Positions 1-7,845 of a stretch of 39,685 nt of DNA are shown here, piece after piece (within the stretch, counting starts at the first letter, position 1; each line of letters begins with the position of its first letter). The notes beneath the pieces are model-generated. The model did not search any database. It saw only the letters and a list, made by a program, of their open reading frames with translations, and was not told the DNA's origin. Source of the stretch: an uncultured Ruminococcus sp. (GTDB taxonomy: Bacteria; Bacillota; Clostridia; Oscillospirales; Ruminococcaceae). Made by a program: the position numbers and the translations under genes. The stretch covers positions 1 through 39,685 of the forward strand of contig CAMVRM010000029.1 in NCBI GenBank assembly GCA_947169885.1. The letters run 5' to 3'.

Positions 1-2563
1 CAGCAACTTTGTACTTAGTGCCTGCGGTGAGGTTCTTGATAGTGTAGGAAGTGCCGGTTGTTTCAGCAAGCTTTGTCCATGCGCCGTTCACATAGCCGAC
101 AACTGCATACTTAGATGCACCCGAAACGGAGTTCCAGCTGAGTTTAACACTGCTGTCAAGAGCCTCGGAGGTTATCTTCGGAGCGGTGTAATCGGTGGAC
201 TGTGAATCGGTCAGCTTGCCGTAAACTATGCCGCATCCGACTGTGGACATATAGACCTTGCCGAATTCGTCCATATCGCCGACAAGATAGTTGCCGTTGC
301 CCGTTCCGCCGTAGAGGTGATCGGTGTTGATGCAATCCCAGCTCTTGCCGCCGTCAGTCGAGCGGTAGATGCCCTCGGGGTCGCTCTCAGCAGGCTTGCC
401 GTAAATATAGAGCGCATTGAGGTCGCCTGTCTTTTCGGGAGCGCCGTAGCCGACTGTCTTTGCATAGAAAACGTTGTCCAGCTTTTCAATCTTAGCGCCG
501 CCGTTCGAGATCTTGTACATTCCGTACCAGCCTGCCGCCATGATGATCGAACCGTCACCTAAGTAAGCAGGGTCGCCCGTAACATCGCACATATCATATC
601 TGCAAACGGTCTTGGCTGTGAAAGTCTTGCCGTAGTCAGTGCTGATGTAGAAGCTGTAATGAGACTCTTCAAGCGTAGGCTCTTTCTTGGTCTGGTCAGC
701 AGCCCAGTAATCGTTGTGCTTAACGCCCGAAGCGTAAACAACAGACGGGTCTTTCGGGTCAACGAGCGTATAAACGGTCTTTGAAGCATCGATGCCGTCG
801 CACTTGTTCCATGTGCCGCCGAAATCGTCGGTGTAGCTCAGAGCGCCGTTAACGCTGGAATTGAACACTCTATAAGTGCCTTTTTTCAGTTCGGTTATCG
901 CCATTTTGCCGCCCGTAGCCGCAGGAGTGAACTTAGTCCATGTCTTGCCTCTGTCGAGCGTGTAGTAAGCGCCGTTGCTGTCATTTGAAAGTCTTACCCA
1001 GACATCAGTGTTCTGAGGGCAAACTGCGATAGCGGAAGTCGAACCCATGTTCGGCTGATATTGAAGACCGATCTTGTCCTCGCTCTCGTGAACAAATCCG
1101 TCATAGTCACCGATAGCCGAAAGGTCAAGTCCGTCAGAAGTGCTTACAAAGTCGAGCGAAACAACTTCCTCGATGCCGTCGGGGTGGAAAGTGAATGTCG
1201 GGAGGTTATCCTGATCGGTGCTCCAAAGGTTATCGCACACGAACACGCCGTTGCCCGAGGTGATGAACATTCTGTCATGGTTGCGGGGATCTGTCACAAC
1301 TGTGCCTGACCAGTGGATAGCTTTTTCTCTTATCCACTCATAGCCGCCGTCCTGTAAGTAGTTGGAAATAAGAGGCTGATTCCAGCCGTGAGTTTTTCCC
1401 GGTGTGAAGTTCTCCCATGTCTCGCCGCCGTCAAACGAACGGTAATACTGATCGCCCCATGTTGCGCCGTGTGTATCAGTCCACTCGCCCCACAGCTGAT
1501 CCTGCCACTTGCCGCAAGAGCCTGCGATAAGGTGTTCGGGGTTGGTCGGGTCTGCCCAGATAGAGCCTAAGCCGGTTGTTGAGTCAAACAGTTCTGTAAC
1601 AGTGCCGTCCTTTACGGAATACTTGTAACCGCCGCCTGCCTGACCGTTGAATGCAAGTCCTGCGATATAGGTTATGAGCAGGTCGCCCTTGGGGTCGATG
1701 TTTATTCTTGACGGATAATAGTTAGTAGGAAGATCCTTGCTGAGAACAGTGAACTTATCGTCCTTGACATTTGCAACGTGAACGTTCGCAACGCCCGTCT
1801 TTGAAGTGCCTACATAAACCTTTCCGCCTGTGATAGCGATGTTTGCAACGCCGTTCTGTGTCTGATACTCGCCGTCAGTTACGGAACGAGCCTTGACAGT
1901 TCCCCACTTTGGCCACAGCGTTGTTTTGTCAAAAAGACCCAGCTGGTCATAGCCCATAACAGGCTTCCATGTTTTGCCGCCGTCAGTGGACTTAATGAGT
2001 GCCGACTGTGAATTCTCATCGGAAGTAACGTCACCGCCTGCATAGATTATGTTGGGGTTGTCGGGGTCGACTGCGATAGCTTCACCGCACTGTCTGCCGT
2101 CACCGTTGCCCATTACCTTGATAAGATTTGTAACGTCTATCTCGGTAAAGGTCTTGCCGCCGTCAGTGGTCTTGAAGATGACCGTCTTTTCAGCCGAGAA
2201 ATAAGCACAGCCGCAGAGGAAATAAACCGTGTCATCATCAGTCGGGTCTATTGCCATAGCGTCAACGCTGAGAAGTCCTCTGTCAGCTTCGTTGATAAAG
2301 CCGAACAGCTGTTCCCAGCACTCTTTTTCGTAATTGTACTTATAAGCGCCGCCAACGTCTGTTCTTGCATACATCTCTTTTTTGCCTGTGACGATGCCCG
2401 AAACGAAACCGCCGCCGCCGATCCTGAGCGTTCCCCATTCCATATTTGATCTGAGGTCAGCCGCCGATGCCTTTATCGCACCGTTCTGACCCGAAAATGA
2501 AACTGCCGTTGCAGCGATGCAGAACGCCATAAGCCCTGCAAGGCTCTTCCTTATCGTTTTCAT
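1..2563 (-). CDS. GH74 xyloglucanase, secreted (C-terminus beyond window)
   Basis: Exported glycoside hydrolase predicted to cut xyloglucan. The start at 2563 has an AGG-type ribosome site just upstream and a signal peptide of about 34 residues. The mature protein opens with the GH74 hallmark IGGGGFVSGIV...ARTDVGGAY, then LLSVDAMAIDPTD, whose aspartate lies in the region of a GH74 catalytic acid. Repeated STDGGKTW/STDYGKTF-type blades fit the two seven-bladed propellers of the family. From about residue 790 a fibronectin-III-like domain begins and runs off the window edge at about residue 854. A dockerin probably follows beyond the edge, but this is inferred only from the neighbouring GH26. 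The Fn3 segment resembles the C-terminal repeats of the protein at 9304. No frameshift seen. Confidence 0.92.
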   Translation of the reverse strand, partial: MKTIRKSLAGLMAFCIAATAVSFSGQNGAIKASAADLRSNMEWGTLRIGGGGFVSGIVTGKKEMYARTDVGGAYKYNYEKECWEQLFGFINEADRGLLSVDAMAIDPTDDDTVYFLCGCAYFSAEKTVIFKTTDGGKTFTEIDVTNLIKVMGNGDGRQCGEAIAVDPDNPNIIYAGGDVTSDENSQSALIKSTDGGKTWKPVMGYDQLGLFDKTTLWPKWGTVKARSVTDGEYQTQNGVANIAITGGKVYVGTSKTGVANVHVANVKDDKFTVLSKDLPTNYYPSRINIDPKGDLLITYIAGLAFNGQAGGGYKYSVKDGTVTELFDSTTGLGSIWADPTNPEHLIAGSCGKWQDQLWGEWTDTHGATWGDQYYRSFDGGETWENFTPGKTHGWNQPLISNYLQDGGYEWIREKAIHWSGTVVTDPRNHDRMFITSGNGVFVCDNLWSTDQDNLPTFTFHPDGIEEVVSLDFVSTSDGLDLSAIGDYDGFVHESEDKIGLQYQPNMGSTSAIAVCPQNTDVWVRLSNDSNGAYYTLDRGKTWTKFTPAATGGKMAITELKKGTYRVFNSSVNGALSYTDDFGGTWNKCDGIDASKTVYTLVDPKDPSVVYASGVKHNDYWAADQTKKEPTLEESHYSFYISTDYGKTFTAKTVCRYDMCDVTGDPAYLGDGSIIMAAGWYGMYKISNGGAKIEKLDNVFYAKTVGYGAPEKTGDLNALYIYGKPAESDPEGIYRSTDGGKSWDCINTDHLYGGTGNGNYLVGDMDEFGKVYMSTVGCGIVYGKLTDSQSTDYTAPKITSEALDSSVKLSWNSVSGASKYAVVGYVNGAWTKLAETTGTSYTIKNLTAGTKYKVA

Positions 2564-2620
2564 AAAAATACCTCCCATATATAAAGCGCATTTTGCCGCT
2601 TAAAACCTTGTTGTCATTTT

Positions 2621-2650
2621 AACATAGTTTTATTTCATATCTAAGGTGAA
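2621..2650 (-). promoter_or_regulatory. Candidate promoter of the GH74 gene
   Basis: Reading the minus strand, TTCACC is followed after 18 bases by TATGTT, about 58 bases before the start codon. The match to sigma-A consensus is modest. The rest of 2564-2776 is AT-rich and shows nothing else I can support. Confidence 0.35.
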
Positions 2651-2776
2651 TTTTTAAACATTTTTACCACAAATATTAGCTTTCTTTGAACTCTTACAAT
2701 AAAGCCGACCGTCAAGAAAAGCATTAACAATCATTTAATATTCTGTAACTTCATATGAATCTATATGAAAATATTA

Positions 2777-2811
2777 AACTCCCCGACCTGTGTTGTCAAG
2801 TCGGAGAGTTC
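2777..2811 (-). terminator. Intrinsic terminator after the GH26 gene
   Basis: An inverted repeat (ACTCCCCGACCTG against CAAGTCGGAGAGT, with one or two mismatches or wobbles) lies 31 bases after the GH26 stop. On the minus strand it is followed by a T-rich stretch. It separates the GH26 gene from GH74, so the two are probably separate transcripts. Confidence 0.75.
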
Positions 2812-2841
2812 TTGTTATTTCATATTATGTCTGTCAATTTT

Positions 2842-4710
2842 TCAACCAACAATGTCAGCGAATTCCTTTTTGGTAACAGGAAGGTTGCCTGTCGAGATGT
2901 ATCCTGCGACCAGCGCTCTGATAAGTCTTGCATCTTCGGAGGTAAGACCGCTTCCGGGATCAACGCAGTCAGCGTTGATAAGACCCTGTGCAGAGATAGT
3001 GTACTTCTTAGAGCCGCTGAGATACTGCATAACGAGTATCGCATCTGCCATATCAACAACGCCGTCACAGTTTGCATCGCCGTAATTTGCGCTTACTTCC
3101 TCGTATACAGGCTCGCCGCCGTTCTGATAAAGATCAACAGGAAGTTCGTCAAGAGTGATGCAGTATTCGCTCTGATAGATCTTTTTCAGCTCGTCATGAT
3201 CCTGATAATTTGTGCCGAGGAATGCTGTTCCGCCGTCCTCACCGCCGTCATACCACGGGCAGAAGTAGAGCCAGCCTGCGTCCTCAACGAGCAGATTGTC
3301 AAGTGCGGGAACAGTGTCATTTTCAGCCATTGCGACCATTTTCTTGCCGTTAGTCAGGTTATAGAGCGAATCAAACTTGGCAGGGATAGCGAGCAGGTTA
3401 GGACCGCTTGACTTTCCGTCACCTCTGTTGTACTCAACATTGTACTTGTCATAAGCCACGATGTCAACATATTCATCGCCCGGATACCATGTAGCGGAGT
3501 TGGAGTAGTCATAGCTGTTGAACTCCCAGATAAGGTTATGCAGACCGTACTCCTCGGTAAGTGTGGTATAGAGAAGCTTCCAGATCTTCTTGTAAGTCTC
3601 AGCACCTCTGTCGCCCCACCAGAACCATGCAGTTCCGTCGGAGTAGTTGCCCTCGTTGCCCTGTGCTTCGTGGAGCGGTCTCCAGATAACGGGAACGCCT
3701 GCGTCCTGAAGTCTGAGCAGCTGTTCAGCAAGGTCAGCTATCGCAAGCTGGAAGTAGTCATATTCCTTAGTGCCCTTGACAACAACGTTTCTTGTGTCGA
3801 AATCCTTAGAGCCTTCGCCGCTCTGATAGTTCTTGTATGTAGCCTGTTTCCAGTCAAGGCGGTCGCCCAGTTCATAGTTTGCGAAATCCTTCGGGATATT
3901 GATGTGCCACGAAGCGGTAACTATTCCGTTTCTTTCGGTAGCCCACTCGATGCAGCGTTCGGTCGTGCCGTCGTCCCAGCCGTAGAGCGGATTGTAGTTC
4001 ATGAAGTCAACGCCTCTGATAGCAGGAACTTTGCCTGTGAGGTCTTTAAGGAACTCATTTTCCCACTCATAGTTGCCGCCGTGACCGCCGCCGTATATCT
4101 CCTGCTGACCTGCAAGGATATGACTGCCGTAAACGCTCTTCAAGTAGCTCATGAGCGACTGTGCTTCGGGAGTAGCATTCTTGTCGGTGAGCGTGCCGTC
4201 AGCAAGGGTGTAATCATGCTTAGGTGTCTCGGAAACTGTTACCTTGTCGATAGCAAAGTAGCCGTATTCGCTGATGAACTCGATAGTGTTCTCGCCCTTT
4301 GTCAGACGGAAGCTGCCGAAGTTGAAGTCCATCCACTCCTCGGAATAAGGCACGTTCATCATGCGCTTGATGCCGTTTACCATAACAGTTTCCATTCTGC
4401 CGTTCTGATCGAGCGTCTGTGCAACTCTTGCAGTTATGGTGTACATTCCGTCCTCGGGAACAGTGACCTTGAAAGAAGCACCGCTGCCCGTCAGATAGAA
4501 GAAACCGTCACCCGAGCTGTTTTTCGGGTTAGGGCCATAGTTCTGCGTCCAGAGGGTCGCACCCTCCATGTCCTCACCCTCGATGACGAACGGGAAAGTG
4601 TCTGCCGAAGATGAGCCGACAGCATAAACAGGCATAACTGCCGAGAAGCTTGCCGCCGATACCGCAGAGGCTGCTGCCGCCGCTAAAACTCTCTTGAAAT
4701 TGCTTTTCAT
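2842..4710 (-). CDS. GH26 beta-mannanase with N-terminal CBM and C-terminal dockerin
   Basis: A 622-residue secreted endo-beta-1,4-mannanase, probably a cellulosome subunit. The ATG at 4710 is chosen because AGGAGGATAAGGTT precedes it and a signal peptide follows (about residues 1-30); an upstream in-frame extension lacks both. Residues 38-162 form a CBM35/CBM6-like jelly roll (FVIEGEDMEG...YFAIDKVTV). Residues 170-520 are the GH26 barrel: WRPLHEAQG puts the acid/base at Glu348, and MVAMAEND puts the probable nucleophile at Glu463. Residues 543-605 form a type I dockerin with two calcium-loop repeats (GDANCDGVVDMADAILVMQY and INADCVDPGSGLTSEDARLI). The second loop is irregular, with a Pro-Gly-Ser-Gly. 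It has its own promoter and terminator. Activity on mannan is inferred from the family. Confidence 0.95.
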   Translation of the reverse strand: MKSNFKRVLAAAAASAVSAASFSAVMPVYAVGSSSADTFPFVIEGEDMEGATLWTQNYGPNPKNSSGDGFFYLTGSGASFKVTVPEDGMYTITARVAQTLDQNGRMETVMVNGIKRMMNVPYSEEWMDFNFGSFRLTKGENTIEFISEYGYFAIDKVTVSETPKHDYTLADGTLTDKNATPEAQSLMSYLKSVYGSHILAGQQEIYGGGHGGNYEWENEFLKDLTGKVPAIRGVDFMNYNPLYGWDDGTTERCIEWATERNGIVTASWHINIPKDFANYELGDRLDWKQATYKNYQSGEGSKDFDTRNVVVKGTKEYDYFQLAIADLAEQLLRLQDAGVPVIWRPLHEAQGNEGNYSDGTAWFWWGDRGAETYKKIWKLLYTTLTEEYGLHNLIWEFNSYDYSNSATWYPGDEYVDIVAYDKYNVEYNRGDGKSSGPNLLAIPAKFDSLYNLTNGKKMVAMAENDTVPALDNLLVEDAGWLYFCPWYDGGEDGGTAFLGTNYQDHDELKKIYQSEYCITLDELPVDLYQNGGEPVYEEVSANYGDANCDGVVDMADAILVMQYLSGSKKYTISAQGLINADCVDPGSGLTSEDARLIRALVAGYISTGNLPVTKKEFADIVG

Positions 4711-4759
4711 AACCTTATCCTCCTGATACAAAAAAAGAAACAAAACGATCATTTTTTGT

Positions 4760-4788
4760 ATTATACAATTAAAAAAAGCGGCGTTCAA
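4760..4788 (-). promoter_or_regulatory. Promoter of the GH26 gene
   Basis: On the minus strand TTGAAC (4788-4783), a 17-base spacer and TATAAT (4765-4760) give a strong sigma-A promoter. Transcription would start near 4752, about 40 bases before the ATG at 4710. Confidence 0.8.
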
Positions 4789-4888
4789 CACTAAATAAAA
4801 GAACATTGGTTTAATATTTTTGGCATATTTGTTATACATTAGATTAAGGAAAGGCACTTCCCGACATCAATTAATTTGTTATGAAAGT

Positions 4889-4942
4889 TGTTATCGTTTA
4901 CTTTCAACAAACAAAAAAAATGGTAACGTTTACTTTCAACAA
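4889..4942. promoter_or_regulatory. Twin operator-like direct repeats
   Basis: Two 22-base copies at 4889-4910 and 4921-4942 differ at two positions; the shared core is CGTTTACTTTCAACAA. The centres are 32 bases apart, about three helical turns, so both copies face the same side of the DNA. On the minus strand the core reads GTAAACG(A/T)TA(A/C)C, close to the GTAAACGTTTAC operators of LacI-family regulators. They lie about 100 bases upstream of the GH26 -35 box and 200 bases upstream of the plus-strand promoter at 5143. Binding by a sugar-sensing LacI-type regulator is inferred. Confidence 0.55.
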
Positions 4943-4974
4943 TCATGTTTTTGCACAAAAAACATCTGAGATTT

Positions 4975-4990
4975 AAGAACATATGTTCTT
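4975..4990. promoter_or_regulatory. Perfect 16-base palindrome, LexA-box-like
   Basis: AAGAACATATGTTCTT is a perfect palindrome with the core GAAC-ATAT-GTTC, which matches the Gram-positive LexA (DinR) consensus GAAC-N4-GTTC. It lies between the divergent GH26 and surface-operon promoters but overlaps neither. The match may be chance or belong to another regulator. Confidence 0.4.
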
Positions 4991-5142
4991 TTTGCCCGAG
5001 ATGTAAACAGCGATGCCGTACTTCCACAAGCTGAATATATTAATAATAGTATACCAAAACATTATGGCAAAAAATCGGCTCATGCTTTGTGCAATATGTA
5101 CATTTTATTTTTTGTTAAAAGAAAAAAAATAAACAAAAGCAC

Positions 5143-5171
5143 TTGACAACTATTTTTGAACGTGCTATAAT
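5143..5171 (+). promoter_or_regulatory. Consensus sigma-A promoter of the surface-protein operon
   Basis: TTGACA (5143-5148), a 17-base spacer and TATAAT (5166-5171) match consensus at every position. Transcription should start near 5178, leaving a 5' leader of about 197 nt. No further promoter was found up to 11742, so the five genes 5375-11742 probably share this one. Confidence 0.88.
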
Positions 5172-5177
5172 AGTATT

Positions 5178-5374
5178 GTAAGATTTCAGTCATAAAGTTT
5201 GTCATTAAATTTAACAGTGCCGTGTTGACGAGGTTATTATTCAATCAACGTTTGTTCAAAATTAAATTACGGCAAACGTCCCCGGGCGCTGATATTCCGT
5301 GACAAGCTTTAAGTCGTGTTAAACTTTGCGGCATTTTCCGCATTAATAAATTATACAAACAGGAGGATCAAATT
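5178..5374 (+). ncRNA. Long, possibly structured 5' leader of unknown class
   Basis: About 197 nt of untranslated leader before the first surface gene. Pairings seen: TGCCGT (5217-5222) with ACGGCA (5269-5274), ACGTTTG with CAAACGT (about 5248 and 5272), GTTG with CAAC around 5224-5248, and a small GCGG...CCGC hairpin near 5328-5341. Several of these are mutually exclusive, as in a switching RNA. It contains GTTGACGAGG, a string also found in glmS ribozymes, but the remaining glmS core is absent. I do not recognise a known riboswitch; it may simply be an mRNA-stabilising leader. Confidence 0.35.
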
Positions 5375-6205
5375 ATGAAGAAACAATTGAAAAAGCTGAC
5401 CGCTTCTGCCGGGGCGCTGACAATGCTTGCGGCTTCGATGTCGGCAGGCGGCGTTATTGCAAGTGCAATGGAAGCTCCCGAAAGCACTGCCGCTTCCGAC
5501 TACACGTTCACTATCCCCTCGACCCCGACAGTCACTCAGGCAGGCTACAACGCCACTGACGGCGTGACCGCAAAGGGCACACTTGCTAAGGGCAAAAAGC
5601 TCGTTATCACGGCTGATTCGACTGACGGTTTCGCACTCGTTTCGGGCGATAATAAGATAGGCTATAATCTTGTTAATACGGGTAATGCAGATATAGAATT
5701 CGATTCAAACGCCGCTGCCCCCTCATGGGAGTTCAAGGAACTGAACGCAGAGGGCGTTACACAGCCCCTCGGCATCGTGGTTGAGGACTTTGTAGGCAAG
5801 AAGCCCAGAGGTCAGTATACCGATACCGTTACATTTACGGCTAAACTGGAAAATGCGATCGGAGTAGCAGATGCACTCAAAGACGGTGCTGAAATTGTTT
5901 TGAATTACAATGATATGCGTGGAGCTGGTCATGTGACGTTCAAGAACTCCAACGGTACGTTTTATTTAATAGATAAGGGTGGCTGGTTTGCAGAAGGTGC
6001 AAGAGCATCTGTAAATAGCAGCGGCAAATTATTCATAGAAATAGACGGGTCTGGGGTTGATTTCGATTCCGCTCATTTTATAAACACTTTCACGTTTGAC
6101 CCGAATGATGATACATTCGAGTATACTTGCGGCGGTTATAACTACACAACGTTTACATCACTTGTTATCAACGGCGTAACTGTTGAAGTTACACAGTTAC
6201 AATAA
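5375..6205 (+). CDS. Exported WxL-like beta-sandwich protein A (first of three paralogues)
   Basis: A 276-residue secreted protein with a signal peptide (about 1-32, ending VIASA) and an AGGAGG ribosome site. Residues about 42-155 form the module shared with the next two genes: YTFTIPSTPTVTQAGYN, ALVSGDNKIGYNL, WEF.ELN and RGQYTDTVTFTAKLE. The closing GxYTxTVTFT strand and the IPST opening recall C-terminal WxL domains and other surface beta-sandwiches, but the distal tryptophan is replaced, so this is resemblance and not assignment. Residues about 165-276 are a second module (HVTFKN...GGWFAEGA) also found in the two downstream genes. Unlike them it has no Big_2 domain between the modules. 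No LPXTG motif or membrane anchor is seen. Function unknown. Confidence 0.8.
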   Translation: MKKQLKKLTASAGALTMLAASMSAGGVIASAMEAPESTAASDYTFTIPSTPTVTQAGYNATDGVTAKGTLAKGKKLVITADSTDGFALVSGDNKIGYNLVNTGNADIEFDSNAAAPSWEFKELNAEGVTQPLGIVVEDFVGKKPRGQYTDTVTFTAKLENAIGVADALKDGAEIVLNYNDMRGAGHVTFKNSNGTFYLIDKGGWFAEGARASVNSSGKLFIEIDGSGVDFDSAHFINTFTFDPNDDTFEYTCGGYNYTTFTSLVINGVTVEVTQLQ

Positions 6206-6244
6206 CACCGACATACCCAATAACCCCACAAGGAGGTATAACCC

Positions 6245-6722
6245 ATGAAAGCAATATATAAAAAGCTGACTGCATCAGCAAGTGCGCTGACAATGCTTGC
6301 GGCTTCGATGTCGGCAGGCGGCATTATCGCAAGTGCAAGAGGCGGTTCAGACAGTGGAACGGACAGCACGAATGTTTCCGACTATACAATATCTATCCCC
6401 TCCACCCTTGACGTAACTCAGGCAGGCTGGAACGAACTTACGGGCGGCATCTCCGCAAAGGGTTCGCTCGGACAGCACCAAAAACTTGTTGTCTCGGCAA
6501 CATCTGCAAATGACTGGGCGCTCGTTTCGAGCGAAACCGAGATAGGCTACAATCTCGCTAAGAGTCCGGCTGACTATGACCCCAACGCCGAGACCCCCAC
6601 ATGGGAGTTCGATACGCTGAACAGTACTGAAGCCGTTTCACAGTCCGCAGGCGTAAACGTTGATAACTTCGATAACAAGCCCGCAGGCGAGTATACCGAT
6701 ACTGTTACGTTTACGGCTAAAC
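6245..6722 (+). repeat. Duplicated N-terminal segment, copy 1
   Basis: The first ~480 bases of gene B, including its ribosome-site region, align with gene C with long identical runs, for example 6383-6480 against 7508-7605 with only a couple of differences. A small length difference lies just after the signal peptide. Confidence 0.75.
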
Positions 6723-7369
6723 TGGAAGATGTTTCTGTTCCGATCCAGTCTATTTCACTCAATAACTCAGCTATGGTTCTGTTGACCGATTACGGCTACA
6801 ATACCAAACAGCTGTCGGTAACTTTCAACCCCGAGGACACCACCGATGACAAGACAGTTACATGGTCATCAAGCAATCCTGCCGTTGCAACAGTCGACCA
6901 AAACGGCAAAGTAACAGCAGTTGCAACAGGCAGTGCAAAAATAACAGCAACAACAGCAAACGGTATAACAGCCTCCTGCAATGTTGCCGTGAATATGGTG
7001 ACTATCACAAACAGTGAAGCAGCTAAAAAAAAGCCTGATACTAACCCAATGCCGGAGTTCTCAAAAGACGGAATTGTAAAAGTTTCATTTAACTCCAATG
7101 GTAATATTTGTGGAAACTATCTTGATTCTGGTGGTTGGTTTTTCTACGGCAATGGTGCTACTGTTACCGTAACATCGGAAGTTGAAGATTCAGAAATTGC
7201 TAAAGTAAAGTTCTACACAAAGAACGGCTCTGCTGAGGTAACAAACGCACCGTTTACTGTTTATAGTTATGGTTATAATATGTATACAGGTGCTAACAAA
7301 ACAGGCATTTGCTTTAATGACTTTGGCGTAAACAGGATCGAAGTTTATTTTGTTCCAAGCGCAACTTAA
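6245..7369 (+). CDS. Exported WxL-like protein B with Big_2 domain
   Basis: A 374-residue secreted paralogue of the previous gene, 39 bases downstream with AAGGAGG before its ATG. Signal peptide about 1-30 (MKAIYKKLTASASALTM...). The WxL-like module occupies about 40-155 (YTISIPSTLDVTQAGWNEL, DWALVSSETEIGYNL, AGEYTDTVTFTAKLE). A bacterial Ig-like Big_2 domain follows at about 156-245 (VTWSSSNPAVATVDQNGKVT). The last ~115 residues match the C-terminal module of its neighbours (GIVKVSFNSNG...GGWFFYG...GSAEVTNAPFTVYSYG). The DNA of the N-terminal module is nearly identical to that of the next gene, which indicates recent duplication or gene conversion, while the C-terminal half has diverged. Role unknown; surface display or adhesion is inferred. 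Confidence 0.8.
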   Translation: MKAIYKKLTASASALTMLAASMSAGGIIASARGGSDSGTDSTNVSDYTISIPSTLDVTQAGWNELTGGISAKGSLGQHQKLVVSATSANDWALVSSETEIGYNLAKSPADYDPNAETPTWEFDTLNSTEAVSQSAGVNVDNFDNKPAGEYTDTVTFTAKLEDVSVPIQSISLNNSAMVLLTDYGYNTKQLSVTFNPEDTTDDKTVTWSSSNPAVATVDQNGKVTAVATGSAKITATTANGITASCNVAVNMVTITNSEAAKKKPDTNPMPEFSKDGIVKVSFNSNGNICGNYLDSGGWFFYGNGATVTVTSEVEDSEIAKVKFYTKNGSAEVTNAPFTVYSYGYNMYTGANKTGICFNDFGVNRIEVYFVPSAT

Positions 7370-7400
7370 ACCCAACCACCCCCACAAGGAGGTCAAAAAC

Positions 7401-7845
7401 ATGAAAGCAATATATAAAAAGTTGACTGCATCAGCAAGTGCGCTGACAATGCTTGCGGCTTCAATGGCAGTCGGCGGTGTTACAGCAAGTGCGATCCGGC
7501 CCACTTCCGACTATACAATATCTATTCCCTCCACCCTTGACGTAACTCAGGCAGGCTGGAACGAACTTACGGGCGGCATCTCCGCAAAGGGTTCACTCGG
7601 ACAGCACGAAAAACTTGTTGTCTCGGCAACATCTGCAAATGACTGGGCGCTCGTTTCGGACGGAAACAGGATAGGCTACAATCTCGCTAAGAGTGCGGCT
7701 GACTATGACCCCAACGCCGAGACCCCCACATGGGAGTTCGAGGAACTGAACGAAGACGGCGTTTCACAGTCCGCAGGCGTAATCATCGAGGACTTTGAGG
7801 GCAAGCCCAGAGGTCAGTATACCGATACTGTTACGTTTAAGGCGG
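7401..7845 (+). repeat. Duplicated N-terminal segment, copy 2
   Basis: Partner of the segment at 6245-6722. Similarity drops sharply after the GQYTDTVTF codons, which makes the downstream parts mosaic. The CCCACAAGGAGGT ribosome-site context is duplicated as well. Confidence 0.75.

Noticed and set aside
3538-4614. Long plus-strand open frame (358 codons) in the mannanase region
   Set aside because: It is antisense to the GH26 gene, with no ribosome site or recognisable domain.
4839-5027. 62-codon minus-strand open frame between the mannanase and the surface operon
   Set aside because: It spans the operator repeats and palindrome and has no ribosome site.
5220-5340. glmS ribozyme in the surface-operon leader
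   Set aside because: Only GTTGACGAGG matches. The cleavage-site and core sequences are missing and the downstream gene is not glmS.
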